From: Pinus tabuliformis
Taxonomy: Eukaryota; Streptophyta; Pinopsida; Pinales; Pinaceae
Direction of reading: 5' to 3'
Length of the DNA: 64,000 nt
Assembly: GCA_031772625.1 (NCBI GenBank)
Contig: CM062814.1
Coordinates: 363,107,750 to 363,171,749, forward strand
The notes beneath the pieces are model-generated. The model had not been told where the DNA came from and searched no databases. It saw only the letters and a program-made list of their open reading frames with translations. Shown piece by piece: positions 45,200 through 56,850 of the stretch. Position 1 is the first letter of the stretch; each line of letters begins with the position of its first letter. The translations under genes and the position numbers were made by a program.

Positions 45200-46133
45200 C
45201 TTTGGTGTGGGCAGGTTACAAGAAATGTGCATGGAAAAAAGATGGGAAGACAATGCAGAGCATGTGTTGGATATGATTCATTTGTTCTTAGAGATCCATT
45301 AGGCACTCACACCATCAACTTTGGAAATGTTTCTAGTAGGGATTCCTATGGATTTTAATGTTGTGATTCTTTCATCTTATGGTTATTTTGGGCAAGCATA
45401 TGTTTTAGGAGTGTGAGACAAGACATCGGTGGGTAGGCAAACACTTTTTTTATAATTGCAATGCTTATTCCATGATATCCTCCCTTTATTGCTTGATTGT
45501 ATTTTAAACATTTCTTTTGATTTTGTTTTTTCTTTTAACTATGAAATTGAAAATATTTGGTAGCATGTCCATTTAAACAATTAGCAAACCTTGAAGATGA
45601 AATTAGTATTACACGATATTGATTGAAATATTTTTATTCGTTTTCTGTTAAAATATTTTCATGACTATTAGAAAAATTTATTTTCATGTTCTTATTTGAG
45701 CAGATGTTTATATATTTTATCAAGTTCATGTGTTAGAGAATGAAATTTTGTTGCAAATAAAATGACAAGGATTATGCATCACACCTCAAATTATTTGTTT
45801 TCACAAGTTATCTACAACATGAGAGTTTTAGCATGTAACTTAGTTGACATGATTGTGCCTAAGCTTTCCTTGAAGGTAGAATACTAAGTTACTAAGGTGT
45901 TATTTTCTATGGTGACATTTTATTTGCTTTGTTTAAACAGGCCATTTAGCCACATAGTGGCCATTATCGCCCAACTGAAGAAAACTTGTTCGAGTTTCTT
46001 GCTTTTATGATGAAAAATGGATTTGACATTACTGATATTGAGGTATATGTCGTATAAATCGACCTTTATAGTCTACTTTAGTTTATATTCTAGTATTCAT
46101 TGTTGTTCATGTCTTACACTATGCATTGTATTA

Positions 46134-46165
<32 letters not shown>

Positions 46166-46599
46166 TCAAAAAGGAAACTCAATATTGATGGTAAGTAGAA
46201 ATTGAAGAAAGAGAACAACAAGAGCATTGGAGTGACAAATGTGAAAATAGAGAGATAAGATAATTGGTCTAGTGATATCCTCAAAGCCAATATCTCACAT
46301 AAGACACACATATAGATATTGATGGTTGAACCTTCAGAGTTGGTGAATTCACCTATAAATGCCTTGGCAACACAATAATAATGTCTTGAAGTGATGAAAC
46401 AATATTTCATGTGTAAATTTTAGTCCAACCAATATTAAGTTGGAAACTCATATTGTAATACTTGACATTTGATATAATATAATTTATGTGGTTGTAATTA
46501 TTTATAGTTACACTTGCTAGTGTTCAGTATTGTAATTAACATATGTAACTTTGTGTTTTCATATTGGATGAACATGCACATTGTATGACATTTTTTTAA
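45200..46599 (+). other. Possible interior of the CACTA element
   Basis: Weak plus-strand coding character at about 45230-45420 ([40 protein letters not shown]) and again near 45960. I cannot match it to a transposase. The other terminal inverted repeat (CACTAGTAGAAAA on the plus strand) was not found, so the element's left border is unknown. Confidence 0.3.
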
Positions 46600-47360
46600 T
46601 TTAGCTGCAAAATCATACTAATTAATTTATGTTGATTAATAATGAACACATAAAATCAATTTAAAACTACTAAATTAGTAGTTTATATTGATTAGTGATG
46701 AACATAAATAAAATGAATATACGACTAAATTAGTCGTTTATAAAGATTATTAATGAAATTAAATGAAATGAATATAAAATACTAAATTAGTCATTTATAT
46801 AATGAATATGAAACTACCAAAAAACAATAAATGACTACTGCAAATGATAAATTTGTGATTACAAATTATGACTAAATTGTGCATATGTACGACTATTAGT
46901 AGCTAATTTACAGTATCTTATAACACAACCAAAATTTAGTCATATTTATCTGGTAATTAATTAGCTTCAAACGATGACTAAAATTTGCATATATATGACT
47001 ATTAGTAGCTAATTTACAGTATCTTATAACACAACCAACATTTTGGTCATATTTCTTTAGTCATTAATTTGTTTTATCGGGTGATCATTTAGTAATATAT
47101 TTCGTTGTATATTTGGTCATTAATTGTGACAATTAATGACTAAATCAATGACTAAATTAATGACCAAATTTATGACTAAATATACTAATAGATAATAAAA
47201 TTGAGACAACCAATTAATGACTAAATTCAAAATGACTAAAAGTTGGTCACGTTATAAGATACTGTAAATTAGCTACTAGTGGTCATCGACCAAAAAATAG
47301 TTATTTATATGCAAAATTTAGTCATTTTTTTAGTAACTGATTAGTAATTTTCTACTAGTG
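46600..47360. mobile_element. Terminal region of a CACTA (En/Spm-type) transposon
   Basis: The segment ends in TTTTCTACTAGTG at 47360. Its reverse complement, CACTAGTAGAAAA, is a typical plant CACTA terminus. The preceding 700 bases hold a very dense field of GACTAAAT / ATTTAGTC motifs in both orientations, as expected for transposase-binding subterminal repeats. A longer unit around GTAGCTAATTTACAGTATCT occurs at 46891 and 46997 (period 106) and inverted at 47251-47284. The element abuts the gag of Gypsy F. Confidence 0.8.
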
Positions 47361-49080
47361 ATTGGAGGACCCCTTAGGTGAACAACCAGAGATATTTGAA
47401 GAGCCTACAGGGGGAGAAGAATAAGGAGAACCCATTCCAACTAACCTAATGGCTAAAAATAGAATTGTTAGAGGAGATAGAAAAAGAATTGAGGGTGCCT
47501 TTCCCATCAGAGAAACTAATGGGGATACCAAGATGGAAAACATAAGCCCCTATACTCTTCCTCATTTTCATGGCCTGACCTTAGAAGATCCAGACATTTT
47601 CTTGTTTGATTTTTTTGTCATATGCAGAACTTATGATTACACCATTGATGAGAAAAAGTTGAAACAATTCCCATCCACTCTTAGAGATGCAACCCTATCC
47701 CGGTTCATGGGTTTACCTGGGGATAACATCACAACATAGGCTCAGATGCAGCAATACTTTAAAAAAAATTATTGAGACTATTGCAGGTCCAAAGACACTA
47801 AAGAGGAAATTTTTTGGATGACCTGACGGCATGATAAATCCCTAGAGGATTATGAAGAAAGATTCCAACATAGCTACAAACATCCTAGATGCACACTTGA
47901 TCTTGAGTCACCAAAGCTAGTCCTACTCAGAGGGGTAAGGGAAGATCTTCTAGATACCCTAAACCTGCCAGCAGGAGGGGACATCTACTAGCTACCCTAT
48001 GAGGATATCAAGACTGTCTTTAGGAACCTTTCTAGAGAAGCTAGGAAAAAGGGTAGGGTTAGTCAACCAATGGCCAGTCCATACTCTTACAATACATCCA
48101 TCAGAGCTAAAATTGGAAATATGTTGGAATATTTCAGGAATGAAATGCTGCAAACCCTTGCCCTACAGATGGACACTATTCACATCAAGAGAAAGCAGGA
48201 GGAATCAGAGAGAGCCTCAGTCATTTTCTTTCCTAGATTCACAAGGAGTCACATTAGGAATGAATGTACATTGAATTTGATTCAAATATGCTCAGTCTGT
48301 GAAGAAAACCACTCCATAGACAAGTGCCCTTCCCTACTTGGCCTAAAGGATGTGTATCATGGAACTAAAGGGGTGACTGAATAGATCTGCTACATAAATC
48401 AAAGGAGACCTCATGGGCCTTGGCCATACCTGCAGGGCATGCAAGGGTCATCCCACACATATTGTAACCCTAACCAGACCACCTCCATTCCCTCTTGGGG
48501 TCCCTCTGCTCATCCGTCCTAGTCTACATCTCCTCCTTGGTCTTCTACACCTCAGTACCATTCTCAGATGACTAGCCAATATTTTCAGCTATATGCCCTG
48601 CCACAGCCTTAGTGGAATGCACCACCCAAGGGGTGGAGGCCACTGTACATCAATGCTCTAGATTTATTGCCTTCACCACCTACTTAACCACAACTTTTAC
48701 ACCCTGTTCCACTTAAACAACCTCAAATGCCTACCCAACCAAATCTGAACCTGAAAAACAGACAAGCACAACAAGTATATAATGGAGAGACATCCTGTCC
48801 TACGTATGCTATGGAAATTTAGGAAATCAACCTGATATCTAGGAGAGTGCTCCCAGACAACCCACCTCCACATCCACCTAGGGAGAGTGAGGAGGAAAGA
48901 GAGGAAAGCATGCCTAGAGTAAATCCACCGCCCTTTCATAGGAGATTAACTCATCTAGTTGAGCCTACCTCAGAAGAGAATGAACTTCTAGGTGAATTGA
49001 AAAATCTAGGTGTCAAAATTCCACTTCTCCAAGCCATCAAGGATGTACCTATTTACAAAAATTTGATTAAAGAGAAGTGA
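47361..49080 (+). pseudogene. gag: Gypsy F gag
   Basis: Coding sequence is already readable at 47362 (LEDPLGEQPEIFEEPTGGEE), so the CACTA element lies inside or just upstream of gag. The core is LPHFHGLTLEDPDIFLFDFF, then QFPSTLRDATLSRFMGLPGD and YEERFQHSYKHP. It resembles the large plant Gypsy group with Athila/Tat-like gag. A Cys/His motif, CSVCEENHSIDKCPSL (C-x2-C-x4-H-x4-C), lies near 48295. A Pro/Gln-rich region follows (PSWGPSAHPS; YFQLYALPQP), and then 48847-49080 is open (RRLTHLVEPTSEENELLGEL). Several stops replace Trp or Gln codons. Confidence 0.78.
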
Positions 49081-49470
49081 TTCAAACATCTAGGGAGGTG
49101 AAAAATAGACATCCATATTATTAATGTCATTAGACAGTTGTCCGACTTAATGCTGGGGTAGGTAATTTACCCAAAGTATTTGGACCCTGGAAGCCCTATA
49201 GTAGATATGCACATCAATGTCATTATTGTCCCACACACTTTGATTGATCTTGGCGCTGCCATTAATGTAATGACTAAGGACACCATGCTCAAGCTCAATC
49301 TATAGGGTTCATTAAGAAAGACCGCAATAATCTTAAAACTTGCAGATCGTTCCACAATGACCCTTGAGGGGATTGTTGAGGATGTGATGGTCTCCATTGA
49401 CTCTTAGAAGTACCCTACATACTTCCTAGTTCTCCATCCTAACTCTAAGCTTACTAGTTATCCTCTCATC
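49081..49470 (+). pseudogene. Gypsy F protease, cut by Copia E
   Basis: It reads VDMHINVIIVPHTLIDLGAA and INVMTKDTMLKLNL, a TAG, then ILKLADRSTMTLEGIVEDVM. The active site is D-L-G, as in Athila-type proteases. The frame stops abruptly at PNSKLTSYPLIC, where the LTR of Copia E begins. The remainder of the protease and the linker to RT are missing on the other side of the insertion. Confidence 0.75.
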
Positions 49471-50453
49471 TGTTGAAATGTGGAAACACGAATATTCCAA
49501 TTTTAATTTGTCCTTGAATTAAAATTCAAATTTAGTCTCACCAGCAGCTTGGAAATAATTAATTAATTCATTATGTATTAATTAGTTGGAGAAATTCAAG
49601 TTAGAAGTCTTTTTGAAGTCATGCAACAGTTATCCCTTAAATTAAGGAGATAATATTGAGTTATAATTGAGTTGTAATTAGTTAGCTTAGTTTATTGAGT
49701 TAAGTCCAGTTAAATTAGTTCCAAATTGTCTGAGGAACTAATTGTGAGTTATCAGTCAGTTGATGCATGCATGTACTCAACTAGTATACTCAAAATAACT
49801 GAATATTCCCTCATCAGTAACTGATGCATGTCTATTCTAAGAAAGAACCAGTTGAGCTAAATGTCAAGAAGAGTGTACTCTTAGTTGCATGTGTTTTCCT
49901 ATAAATTAAACTCATGCATGCAATCAAGGTAAGTTTCCTTGAGGATTGCGCAGTTCTGACAGGGTGTGAGATCAATGTGAGAGATCAGTGTTGCACTTGG
50001 TTGAGAGTTTTCCACTTGGTAACAGGAGGATCACCCAGGAGAAACAACGGAAGGAAATAGGAGTTTGGAGGGCAAAGAGGAAGGCTTGTGAGAAACCAAG
50101 TTTGCCTATGGGCATCCAGGAGGATTGTACTAAGAGCTGGCTAGCTGTGAGAGCTAAGGCTTTGTATAATACCTATGTATTTCCACCTTGTATGATAATA
50201 CAGATAGTGGGGTTTTTAGTTGAGGCTTTCCCCTGAGTCTTTTTTGTGTTTCATGCGCATTGATTCTTCTTCTTCTAGTTATATTGGTTCATCTCGATCT
50301 TGCGCAATCTTTAAGCTTCCGCAAAGAAAATTGCTAGTAGAAGTAGATTATAGTATTTTTCTTTGGTATATTACATTATCGGGTTACTCTACAGTCATAT
50401 TTTCTACATAGGTCTCAAAGTGAGACTTGTACATAATTTGTAGAATTTCTACA
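49471..50453 (+). repeat. LTR 1 of Copia E (983 bp)
   Basis: Starts TGTTGAAATGTGG and ends AATTTCTACA. It has GATAATACAGATAGTGGGG near 50200 and CCTATAAATTAAAC near 49900 (a TATA-like box). It pairs with 57572-58568. Confidence 0.9.
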
Positions 50454-50466
50454 TTGTATCAAAGCC
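50454..50466 (+). promoter_or_regulatory. Damaged primer-binding site of Copia E, first copy
   Basis: TTGTATCAAAGCC follows LTR 1. The second copy at 58569 keeps TGGTATCAGAGCT, so two or three bases have changed here. Confidence 0.8.
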
Positions 50467-50519
50467 AAGTTTATTGGAGTTGTGAACAATATATTGAGAA
50501 GAGAATTTGAAGTTTGAAT

Positions 50520-51212
50520 TTCGGGGTTGTAGGTGCAAATCGAATTCATATCATACTTAAATTGGGATGGGACATTATGCCACTAATTGCCCATAGAAAG
50601 AAGTCCAAGAAGGGATCCTCGGAAGGATTGGAAGGTGAGGCATTAGCCTCTCAGTTCGAAATGGACTTTACCTTCATCACATGCATGGTGTCATCGATGA
50701 TGGGTTGTGTCTGGTATATCGACAATGGAGCCTCATTCCACATGACTGGTGATAAAAGTTTATTCAGTACCTTAGAGGAGAAAGACCTCAAGATGCGCAT
50801 AGAGATGGGTGACAATGGAAAGTACATCATTTCAAGAGTCGGCACGACTGCTTTTCAGAGGGAGCATGGAGTTCCTATCACCTTAACAGATGTGAAGTAT
50901 GTGCCTAGACTAAAGAAGAACTTGGTATCAGTCAGGATGTTAGAGGAAAAAGGCTACAATGTTGTCTTTAGTAAAGGAAAGTTATTCCTAAGACACATAG
51001 CCATGGTTCAGACCAAGAGGATAGGGATTCGGTTGAAGAATCTCTATAAACTAGAGGTAGATGATTGTGCATCATTGAGTAGGAAAGAAGAATTGGTGCA
51101 AATCCAAGACATTGGAGAGTTGTGGCATAGGAGATTGGGCCATTTGCATCATGGGGCTTTGAAGATAAAGCAACAAATATCTACAGGACTTCCCAAAGGT
51201 AAACTTAAGTAA
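50520..51212 (+). pseudogene. Copia E knuckle remnant, protease and GAG-pre-integrase
   Basis: Only about 100 bases after the PBS, GHYATNCP is readable in a shifted frame: the second half of a Copia zinc knuckle. No capsid domain precedes it. The open frame then holds the protease, CVWYIDNGASFHMTGDKSLF (D-N-G instead of D-S-G), and VPRLKKNLVSVRMLEEKGYN. The pre-integrase module is GELWHRRLGHLHHGALKIKQ; after a stop, CKGCTLGKYTKSSFHD. The first half of gag is missing in this element. Confidence 0.8.
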
Positions 51213-51637
51213 GCTGACACATGCAAAGGTTGTACCTTGGGAAAGTACACCAAGTCTTCCTTTCACGATCGAGACAGTCGAGCAAAGGCTATCTTAGAGC
51301 GAGTTCATACTTATGTGTGTGGACCGTTTTCAACTACATCCACAGTGAGGCAAAGGTATTATGTGATTCTCATTGGTGATTTTTCTCATAAATGATGGAT
51401 TTATTTCATGCAGAAGAATGACCAAACCTTCAAAAAGTTTTGTGAGTTCAAAGCTTTGGTTGAGAAAGAGTCAGGGAAGAAGATCAAGGCCTTGAGAAGC
51501 AACAACGGTGGAGAATATGTCTCTCAAGAGTTTAAGGACTTCTGTACAGCAAAAGGAATTAAACGAGAATTGAAAGCACCTCATAACCCATAGCAGAATG
51601 GGGTGGCCGAGAGGAAGAAAAAAACTATTGTAGGGGT
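51213..51637 (+). pseudogene. Copia E integrase, N-terminal part
   Basis: Core motifs are YYVILIGDFSHK (normally F-I-D-D-F-S), KALRSNNGGEYVSQEF (second Asp changed to Asn), and NGVAERKKKTIVG, cut by the 3.75-kb insertion at 51638. Two of the three catalytic positions are therefore altered. The frame resumes at 55392. Confidence 0.8.
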
Positions 51638-54600
51638 TGTTAGTGTCAGTCTTTGTAGCCTTCCTCCAGTGATCAAACATACTCTTACAAAGTGATTATT
51701 TCAGTGAGTCTTCAAGCAAAATTTGGTCACTCGGTATTAGGTCTAGGGTTTGCTTTTACTCCTTTCAAAGTTGTCCAAATGTCAGTCCATGTCACCATTC
51801 AGATGAGTGCACCATCATTCAGAGTGTTGTCATCATCATGTAAGTGTCTAATGGGTCATTTTACACCTTGTCCATGCTTCAGTCGTGCCTAGGTAAAGTT
51901 CATTTCCCTCTCCTAGGGTTTTGAAGGTAATTTCTCTTGGATTATCAAACCATTAGCAAAACTTGTATTCGGATGTTCATACACCTTCCCCTATCCTTAA
52001 TGTACCTTATTAAATACTTCCCATCACTGATATCCCTCAAATTCCTCATTTTCGCACAAACCCAAGTTTCTTGCTACAACTTGGCAATTTTCTAGGCTAG
52101 ACCTGTGTTTTGCCCCTTTGGACCCCTTCCCCTCACTCAATATCTGAAATTCCACTTTCCCCTACTTCCTAACATCCCTCCCTACTTCCCAAAATTTTCT
52201 CAAGAATTTAGAAGCCACTTATCCCCTTCATTTCACTTCATTTTGACAAATCCCCTGTTCCACACATCGGGATAGGTTTTACTCCATTGATGTTTCTGAG
52301 AAATAAAGATGAATTTGGGAAAACTGAGAGATATTTTCTCCATAATAGGCCAAGGAAGAAAAACCTCCTTCACTTTTTACACAGGTTTCATGGTTTTAGA
52401 GAAATGTCAAAAATACAGTTGCCTCAGGAGAATTGATGCACCTCTAAAGTGACCTTGGGAAAATCAAGCTTTCTCCTAGCTTGGTTGGCCAAATGACTTG
52501 CTTGATGAGTCAAATGATAACTAGACACAAAGAGATTTCCAATGAACTATCATGAGCTCAATTTGGAGTTGAGGAAGACCTTCAAAAGTTGATTTCAACA
52601 ATACTTTGCCTTTAGGCAGTCTCATTTTTCACATTTTGACCAGTCTTTGAAGATTTGACTTTTTGTAGGGCAACTGAACTCCAAATTAAAAAATTCCAAC
52701 TGGGTTGGAAATTAGACTCAAATAAATTTCCAACGAGCTATCCCACGCCCAATTTGGACACCAGAAGACCTCCAAAAGTCTCCTGAAAAAGCGCTACGCA
52801 TAGGGTTTGGAGGCGCGGCGCATTGGGCTATGATTTCCAGTGCAAAAATACACTGGCGCGACGCATAGAGAAGGCACAGTGCGTTGGGCTTGAGGTGCGG
52901 CACATAGAGCTGCCAAGCCCAATTTTCTCAAAAACTTCATCAAATCGCCCAAAATGTGTGGATTTGTCTTGATACAAGTAGGTTGAAGCTTCTATCATAG
53001 TTTTTTATTCCATGTTGGTGTTTGTTTGATGGTGTTTGGCTTATGGTATTGAAAAAGGAAAATCAAACCCTACCTCTCTCTCAAAAGCAAATAGTGCTAG
53101 GGTTTTGTATTGACTGTTTGCTGCCAAGTTATCCCCTCACACCTCACCACTCTCTTGTTCCATTTTCTTTTTTTCTTGATTTCCCTATTCCCCAAAACAC
53201 ACCCCTGAATTCACTAAATCCCATACCCCAATTCCCATTTCCTAAAACCCAAATACGAACTCCTAAACCCTAACCCCATACAAAAAATTCCTAAATAATT
53301 TCCTAATTCCCTATCTCCCTAACTAAACCCTATCCCAGCAGTCCCTAAATCCCTCACTATTTGTTCTTCCCCCTATAGTTGTATCACTCTTCCCTTTGGT
53401 GGCAAAAGTCAAAACACACCATCAAGACAGTTCAACACATCACAACTCACCTATTTCTCATCAAGGCAGCTCCAAGATAGTTCATCCACTACCAGAGATG
53501 GCATCTGATCTGTCATATGATCATGAAGAAGAGACACACAGTGACTCTCCCACAGAGGTACATGCACCGAGGAGGCCTCATAGAGGTGGCAAACATATTC
53601 AAGAATCGCCAAGCTGCCCAAAGGAGGAGGGTGGAGCTTACTTCACTTGAGCAAGGGGTCAGTGCCAATCAAGAGTCATGCCTTGAAAGAGCTAACATCC
53701 ACTTAGAGAGACTGATATAAAAGGCCAACAAGGATAAGGCATTGCTGAGACACGTGGCTTTTCATTACATGGCAAGGAACAAAGTTTGCAAAGGCGTGAA
53801 TCAGGAGTTTAAAGGAAAAATTAAGGAAGGCATCAAAGAGGCAAAAGGAGCATGATCGACTTTAGATATTGGTTGAGGCTTCCTTGGCCCAACACCATGT
53901 TTGATGAAGAAGACTCAACCCAAATTTAAAAAAATTTGGAGCAATTTTTGCATTTTGGAAATCTTTTGGCATAAAAACAGGATTTTTTGCCCTATGCGCC
54001 ACGCCACGTGGCGCTCGCTTTTTCTAGGAGCCTCCAAATCATAAAAACTCAGCATTTATGGATTTGGCATGAAAAATTATGCTTTCCTACCTATGGCCAA
54101 GAAATTTGGGCAGGTTTTCAGCCCCTAAAAAGGTCAAAACACTCAAAAAATGACCTCACTGCCCCTATTTTGACACACAGGAAGAAGTGTTGGGAGAATG
54201 GACTTTTGGAGGGGAAAATTGAGGCCAAATTGACAAAATTCCATTTGGGTTGGAAATTAGACAAGCAAACCTTTCTAACAAGCACACCTGGAGCTTATTT
54301 GGACACCGGGAAGGCCTCCAAATGTCGGTCCAAACAGGCGCTATGCATAGAGAATCAGGCGCAGTCCATAGAGGAAGAATTGCCAGTTTGACCAAGTTTT
54401 GCTCTGTTTTTCGCCCAGCTTTGTCTAGTTTGACTTTTTCACTTTCCTAATGGAAAATTTGTGATGTAATTTGATGAAAATTGATAGATCATGATGTAAA
54501 TATGGTAAATTTTCACTTGTAGAGGTCGATTCATCAATTTAGAGGTTGTTTGAAACTAAATGAATCAATTCCCTTGTTTCTAGAGGCATGTTGTTATGTT

Positions 54601-55391
54601 GCCTAGTTTCTAGTTCTCAGTTTAGAATCAGTTGGATCAACTCCTAAACATGTGTGCTTGACCCCTAGAGGCAAGGATGAGCAATGTTTGTCTATATTAT
54701 GTTGTTTTTCACTCATTATCATGGTTGGACTTTTGAGAAAGCCTTGAGCTTCATTGTACACTCATATCCACATTTTGGCTAAGGAATTGAGACCAGGATT
54801 TGCAGCACTCTTTGGGATCCATGTGGCAATTTGTCTTGGTACATTGCTTTCCTTTGTAATTGTGAATTTATTTAAGTGATTGTATGTCGTTATCTCTCTT
54901 ATTTCTTCTCAGCTAAATCAAACAAGAGTGTAAGTAGAATCCATTGAAATTGCAGTGCTCTACTTGAGGTTTGCTTTAGTCTTTGATGTTTTCAGCTGTT
55001 TGGAGAGGATCCATGAGTTTTCTTGCCCTCTTCAGCTCCTCACCTATCTAATCCTTCCATCTCATTCAATTTTAAGTGCCAAAAACAATTTCCTACCTTG
55101 CCCCATTGAGATCTTTGCAAGACTGAGCCTCAATCCCCGCACCCAAAATCTACCTTTCCATCTGAGCCAACAAAAACATCATTTTATTCAATCAAACTTT
55201 TTCACATATATACCTAGCCTAAGATCAATATTTCTATCAGTCATCTCAAGCCCTCATCGATCATAATTTGCTGAGATTGACCTGGAGAGAGCCCTCTCCT
55301 GACCTGGTAGGGCTAACTACCAGGTTGAGCGTGGTTTGATGTTGGCCCTGGATCCTACATTTTCAGCTTGAGGTAAATCTAGGCACTAACA
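51638..55391 (+). mobile_element. Unclassified 3.75-kb insertion in Copia E integrase
   Basis: It starts TGTTAGTG and ends CACTAACA, perfect 8-base inverted tips of the TG...CA type. It is flanked by GGGGT (51633-51637) and GGGGA (55392-55396). Removing it and one flank copy restores the integrase frame (TIVGEARAMLHD). No long direct repeat could be seen between its two ends, so it is either an LTR element with unrecognisable LTRs (LARD-like) or another type. It contains seven AAACCCTA/TAGGGTTT motifs, diverged internal repeats (52510, 52700, 54250) and one small helical coding remnant. Confidence 0.7.
53396..53853 (+). pseudogene. Small helical coding remnant inside the insertion
   Basis: Two overlapping open frames (53396-53650 and 53517-53720) join at a frameshift. 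The second is continued past a stop: FKNRQAAQRRRVELTSLEQG, ANIHLERLI, then KANKDKALLRHVAFHYMARN and QEFKGKIKEGIKEAKGA. It is basic, helical and unrecognised. The upstream part is His/Ser/Glu-rich. It could be the only protein of the inserted element. Confidence 0.4.
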
Positions 55392-55990
55392 GGGGAAGCA
55401 CGGGCGATGCTGCATGACAAAGGACTACCACTTCACTTGTGGGCTGAGGCATGCAACATAGTGGTCTATTTGCAAAATAGAAGCCCGCATCACATATTTG
55501 GGATGAAGACAACAGAGGAAGCTTTCTCCGGTAAGAGACCAAATGTGGGTCACTTCAGCATCTTTGGCTCATCGGTATATTGCCATGTCACAAAGGATGC
55601 ATGGAAGAAGCTTGAGCCGACAACAGAGTTGGGGATACTTCTGGGGTACACTGATACACCTCACAACTATCGGGTGTACTTGCCTACCAATCGAAGAACA
55701 ACGGTTTGTAGAGATCTCAAGTTTGATGAGCAGAAGGCCATACAAGTTTCCCTTGAGAGGGAGCTCCAACAATAGGCTATGAAGGAACTATTGGTTCCTA
55801 CGGAGGAGGAGTTTCAGATTGATGCAGAGCAGCCACATGTAGAGATTCCAGAAGTGGAGACATCCACTCAAGCAGAGTCTTCCAAAGATGGATGGAAGCA
55901 CACAAGAGAAGCTGACAGATTGTTGTAGGATGTGAGAGAATGTTGTAGCACCATTTTCTCTGCACAGACAGAGGAGGTCACCTAAGAGGT
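55392..55990 (+). pseudogene. Copia E integrase, C-terminal part
   Basis: Continues integrase: ARAMLHDKGLPLHLWAEACN, SPHHIFGMKTTEEAFSGKRP, HFSIFGSSVYCHVTKDAWKK, GILLGYTDTPHNYRVYLP. It is open to 55775, then a linker with stops (VPTEEEFQIDAEQPHVEIPE). It belongs to the same pol as 51213-51637. Confidence 0.82.
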
Positions 55991-56850
55991 ACACTTGATA
56001 CATGGCCCTTGTGGGGGAATGTGTTGAGACTGAGCCATCTTCGTTCAAGAAAGGAGTGCAACAACCAATTTGGGTTGATGCTATGGTGGAGGAGTATGAA
56101 TCCATAGTTCATAACAATGGTTGGGACGTGGTTCCAAAACTGAAGAACAAGTCAATAGTGAGTTCCTGTTGGCTTTACAAGGTAAAGCAAGCTGATGATG
56201 GTAGTGTGGAGAAGCATAAAGGAATATTTGTTGCCTGTGGCTTTTCACAGGTCGAGGGGATTGACTATGATGAGACTTTGCTCCTATCACAAGGTACTCA
56301 TCTACTAGATCGATGTTGGGACTATCAACATAGATGGGTTGGAAGATCCATTAGATGGATGTGAAGACTACATTCCTCAATGGTGAGATTGAGGAAGAGG
56401 TGTACATAGAGCGACTGGAAGGTTTTCATACATTTGATCGTGAGTTGCATGCATGCTGACTCAAGAGAGCGTTGTATGGGCTGAATCAAGCACCTCGTAC
56501 TTGGTACACTAGGATAGACAACTACGTCACCAGGTTGGGCTTTACAAAGAGTGAAGTGGATGCAAACCTATACAACATCGTGGTCGAAGGTAAGTTGTTG
56601 ATCATTGTTCTTTATGTTGATGATCTCATATTGACTGGTGATGATCATTTGATTGTGTCTTGCAAGGAGGACCTTGCAAGAGAATTCGAGATGAAAGACA
56701 TGGGTCTCATGCATTACTTCCTTGGCATGGAAGTGTGGCAAAAGGATGGGGAGTTATTTGTGTCTTAGAGAAAGTATACGAACGAGATACTCAGGAGATT
56801 CCACATGGAGAAGTGCAAGCCCATGCAGACTCCTCTAGCTGGTAATTGGA
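55991..56850 (+). pseudogene. Copia E reverse transcriptase
   Basis: The N-terminal part at 56002-56364 has PIWVDAMVEEYESIVHNNGW and SSCWLYKVKQADDGSVEKHK, then frame damage around 56290-56470. 56472-56768 is open: MYGLNQAPRTWYTRIDNYVT, VDANLYNIVVEGK, and the catalytic LYVDDLILTG with both Asp present, then MHYFLGMEVW. A stop follows (CAG or CAA to TAG), then KYTNEILRRFHMEKCKPMQT. Confidence 0.82.

Noticed and set aside
53240..53345. Interstitial telomere repeat array
   Set aside because: Only about two partial CCCTAAA units are in register, with the rest C-rich low complexity. Described as a telobox cluster instead.
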